DNA from: Aphelocoma coerulescens
Lineage: Eukaryota; Chordata; Aves; Passeriformes; Corvidae
Length of the DNA stretch: 64,000 nucleotides
Reading direction: 5' to 3'
Assembly: GCF_041296385.1 (NCBI RefSeq)
Contig: NC_091034.1
Span: 1,500,807-1,564,806 of the forward strand
Below the pieces are notes generated by a model. That model ran no database searches. It saw nothing but the letters and a program-made list of their open reading frames with translations, and was not told the origin of the DNA. The translations under genes were made by a program, and so were the position numbers. This document shows, in pieces, positions 60,655 through 64,000 of this stretch. The number at the start of each line of letters is the position of its first letter. Within the stretch, counting starts at the first letter, position 1.

Positions 60655-62209
60655 CTGCCCCCTTTGCACCGCTCAGGATGGGTGCTTCACCATAAAGGAG
60701 AGGTTTCATATTAAAGTCTTACTCTAGGCCTGGGCTCTACTTAAAGCAGCAAGCAGACCTTTGAACAGCAATTCCTTGTGAAGAAAATTGCTAAAAGGAG
60801 TTACTCTACAGGAAAACATTGCCTAATTACACCCCCAGATTACACCCAGCGAGGAAGATGCTCCAGCCTGTTACTGGAACCACAATAAAAAATCATCTGC
60901 AGGTTCCTTTGTGTCTCCTCGCTGCCCACACGGGCTGTTCAAACAAAACCTGGGTTTAATGACACCACAGGTCAACAACATCAAGTAAAAGCAGCAGCCG
61001 AGCCTGCATTCCTTCAGAAGGAAAATTATGGGGCTCCCAATAGAGCAGGGGAATCCGCAGGGAACCGTGCAGCTTTAGCCACCCTGGAAGCTGCAGAGCT
61101 CCGAGTCACCGCTCCTGTGTGACTTATTCCTGCTACCACAAAGGGCACTGCTGAAGCTGCCTTTTGAATCTTGGATAAGCTGAGGATCCCTCTTGTTGTC
61201 CCTGCCCAGCCCCTTGCACAGAAATCCCTTCACAAGGACACGAGAAACTCCTTCAAAACAGGCCTGGCACGGCAGGGGAGGCTGCTCTGGGGCTTTGATA
61301 CAACAGAGGAAGCGCCTACAACATCTCCTGGCCTTGCACAGACCTGCTGATGGTGAACTTGAGGTTTTTTCAGCCTCACACCCAACAAAGTGAAGGAAAA
61401 ATCTAATCACTGTCCTAAGCCATTCCACTGGAGAATCCAGAACTTCTGCAAGTAGTAGGAAAAGTAGGACAGAAAACTTTTGTACAGCTTCTTCTTTCTG
61501 CTGCCCACTCTTCCCTTCCCTAATCCCATTTCTTATTCTCCTGGAGAAAAAGATCAGGCTGAAGGTGACAGAAGCCCAGCGTGCCTATCACTGATGTGCC
61601 TATCCCACAGTGATAAACTATTTTAAACACTGTTTACCAGGTTAAACCATGAGAGGTGTCCAAAGCCACATCTCCCACCCACGGTGGCCAGGAGTACACA
61701 CTCCTGAGGAGAACCTGGTCATGGAAATTAATTCCTTAGTTAATTCCTTCCCAGAGTTCCAGGGAAGCTCACAGAGTCTGTCCATTGCAACCTGGCCCTT
61801 GTGCTGCTCCTGATCTCAGGAAATCAGAGCTGCCTCAGAGCAGCAGAGCTGTTACATCCCAAGGAGCAAAACTACAAAAGGCCTCTGCCTGTGCAGTCTT
61901 TATAAATGAAGCATCCACACTCAAGAAACTGGAGTGTAATTAAAAGTACATTTTATCACACCTCCCACCGTTGTGCCATCGAGGGAACACAGCGTTTCCT
62001 GCAGAGAAGGATTTGGGGTTAGTCATAAACTGCTCTGGCTGATAAGGTACCACCAGGTGTGGAGAAAGGCTTGGGATGTAATTTGTGATTTGATGTGATA
62101 AGAATGTGAACTAAACTCTGCTTCTGTATCTTCCTCTGCAAATTTGTGCCCAACCTGCCCCAGCACCGAAACCACAAGAAATAACAGACCAAGCTGGATT
62201 TCACAGAAC

Positions 62210-62430
62210 TGGATTTCACAGAATCCCAGGATGGTTTGGGATGGGAGGGACCTTAAAGTTGATCCCGTTCCAATCCCTCTGCCATGGGCAGGGACACCTC
62301 CCACTATCCCAGGGTGCTCCAAGCCCCATCCAACCCGGCCTTGGACACTTCCAGGGATCAGGAATCCACAGCTTCTCTGGGAACCTATGCCAGGGCCTCA
62401 CAGGGAATGATTTCTTCCCTCTGTTTTACC
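62210..62430 (-). mobile_element. CR1 retroposon 3' fragment
   Basis: TTTCACAGAATCCCAGGATG, GTTTGGGATGGGAGGGACC, CATGGGCAGGGACACCTCCC and a CCTCACAGGGAATGATTTC end. Reverse complement of CR1, minus strand. Confidence 0.85.
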
Positions 62431-63802
62431 CCTGGCAGGCTGCAGGCAGAGCCAAAGCTGGTTTTATTTCCCTCCGCACCAGCAACTTAAATTCATTTTT
62501 CACTCCTGTCAAAACCTTGCTGACAGTGTTTACAAGCCCTGAACAAATGCACAGCTCTTAAGCATGAACAAATAATTCTGCAGTGGGGATCTGCTGCAGT
62601 TTTTGACAGCTGAAATGCAGTTTTTGGGGAGGCAGAGCAGCCCCCAGGGAAGGGGAGAGGGATTTGTTCAGCACCGCCTGCCTCCCATTCCCAGCCAGCT
62701 GCCCGGGACTGCAGCAACCCAGAACTGCAACCAACAAAAGAGCCTTGTGGGAAACAGCAGCCTGGGCAAAGGTCTGCAGGGCTGGCCTGGGCCTTCGCTG
62801 AGTGGGGAGAGGGATTTACTCTGGAAATCATGGAAAAGCAGCCAACAGACCAAGCACAAACAAGTCTGCAACCAGAAAAACATCAGTGATAACACTGGGT
62901 GAAAAACGTCAGTGGGGAGGGGGAAAACGTGCAGCACAGAGAAGAGGAACCTCTCCAAAGCCAGATAGCTCTAGGAAGTAATAAAAAAGGGAAATATGAT
63001 GATGAACTTCAAACTTCCAATTTCTGAGACTGCCCATCGTTTCTCTGAGACAGACTTGGAGCCACCAGAGACACAACACCAGGGACACGTGAGCTGCCAA
63101 AGAACGGAATTAGCCAAAACACCAAGTTCTAGCAAGCTGCTGTGTGTCACTGGGACAGGCCACTGCCCTCCCCGTGCCCACAGGGCCTCAGTCCCCAGAG
63201 CCAGTCCCAATTCAGCCGCCTGCAGGGACACGGAGCCTCCCAGGGACACCTGCGGGGACATTTCACTCTTGGAGGGGATGGCACACACTGCTCGGCAAGG
63301 CAGCTCCCATCCCAGGGACGTGCCCACGTGGCACAGGGAATGTGGTTTGATCTGAGATTTACCCCAGACACCCCTCTGGCACAGCCTGTGGCATCTGGGG
63401 CAGGATCAGAACCAGGGCGCTGCAGGCCGGGCTTCTCTTGAGCTCAGCTGGGCAGAACTAAGTCATCCTTGTAAATATGACTGTGGCCTAGGAGGCTACA
63501 CCACCTTCCTTCCCAGGAAAAGGCTCAGATTCCCAGTTCTCCTGCTCCTCTACCCATCAAATCCAAGCCATCTCCCCCAGTTTGCACTGTGTATCTGCTT
63601 ATTTTTTCCATTTCTTTATCTACTTTTATTAGCAATGAAAAGAGATTTTAAGACGGGCACATCCTGGTTTCAATTTGGGAGGATGGCATCACATTTCCAA
63701 GGCTTTTTCCCGTGCTGCTGTTCTTATTTTACCTCTGAGGGGTCTCAGGGTGCTGCTGGGAACTCGGGGACTGGCACAACTGAAGAACAAAGAGGGAAAG
63801 GA

Positions 63803-63880
63803 GAATGGTTTGGGTTGGATGGGACTTTAAAGACCGATTTATTCCAACCCCTGTCATGGAAGGGAGAGGGGAAGTTCCAC
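63803..63880 (-). mobile_element. Short CR1 fragment
   Basis: GAATGGTTTGGGTTGGATGG, GACTTTAAAGACCGATTTATTCCAACCCCTG. This is the extreme 3' end of CR1 in reverse orientation. Confidence 0.75.
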
Positions 63881-64000
63881 AGAACTCAGCTAAAACTGGG
63901 AAGAAATCCCGTTTTTCCAGAGCTCCAGCAGTGTCTGTACCACACTCTCGTTTTTAGCTCCACTCTGATCAAACTGTTTTCTCCCAAACGAGCAGCTCCA

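Larger units (their letters stand above)
53746..64000 (-). other. IFFO2: IFFO2 intron 1 (partial), no further exon seen
   Basis: About 10 kb of intron-like sequence with CR1 pieces, a 49-bp minisatellite and A/T-rich patches. No segment encodes the glycine/proline-rich head or the HLLKGLN-VRFR-type start of coil 1 expected for the IFFO2 first exon, so that exon must lie to the right. Long stretches (54.2-56.3 kb, 56.5-58.0 kb, 60.7-62.2 kb, 62.5-63.8 kb) hold nothing I can name. Confidence 0.6.

Overview
The window is nuclear DNA from a bird, probably a passerine. Many short fragments resemble the 3' end of the CR1 retroposon (block ending in GGTCCCTTCCAACCCAAACC and an ATTCTGTGATT tail). The DNA is GC-rich and packed with minisatellites, as on avian microchromosomes. 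The gene pair ALDH4A1-IFFO2 is in the order known from human 1p36.13, a region that corresponds to chicken chromosome 21. The species and chromosome are inference.

Layout. Positions 1-19,000 are intergenic. I see no supportable gene there, only at least nine tandem-repeat arrays, CR1 fragments and some unique sequence. Positions 20,411-34,044 (minus strand) hold a complete 15-exon coding sequence for ALDH4A1, the mitochondrial delta-1-pyrroline-5-carboxylate dehydrogenase. All 14 introns have GT-AG ends and compatible phases, and the joined frame is open for 554 codons plus stop. Its CpG-rich 5' end lies at about 33.9-34.5 kb and likely poly(A) sites at about 20.3 and 19.04 kb. Positions about 34,815-53,311 (minus strand) hold the last eight coding exons and a long 3' UTR of IFFO2, an orphan intermediate-filament-family protein. 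They encode the C-terminal 295 residues. The N-terminal exon lies beyond the right edge, so 53.3-64 kb is intron 1 of IFFO2. Both genes are transcribed leftwards, with the IFFO2 3' end less than 0.8 kb upstream of the ALDH4A1 start codon. They have no evident shared pathway: one acts in mitochondrial proline catabolism, the other is a filament-type coiled-coil protein.

The most unusual feature is in ALDH4A1 intron 12. A roughly 2 kb tandem array there is made of copies of the first 30-36 coding bases of the adjacent exon 13, many with the splice acceptor. The ALDH motif EIFGPIL, or a degenerate form, is repeated more than twenty times in the intron. The array also has a 598-bp higher-order period. 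Introns 11 and 14 contain unrelated minisatellites, and intron 7 contains a roughly 150-bp inverted repeat with arms about 0.6 kb apart.

Nearly all long open frames outside the two genes come from repeat units that lack stop codons, and should not be read as proteins. I saw no tRNA, rRNA, CRISPR array or virus-derived gene.
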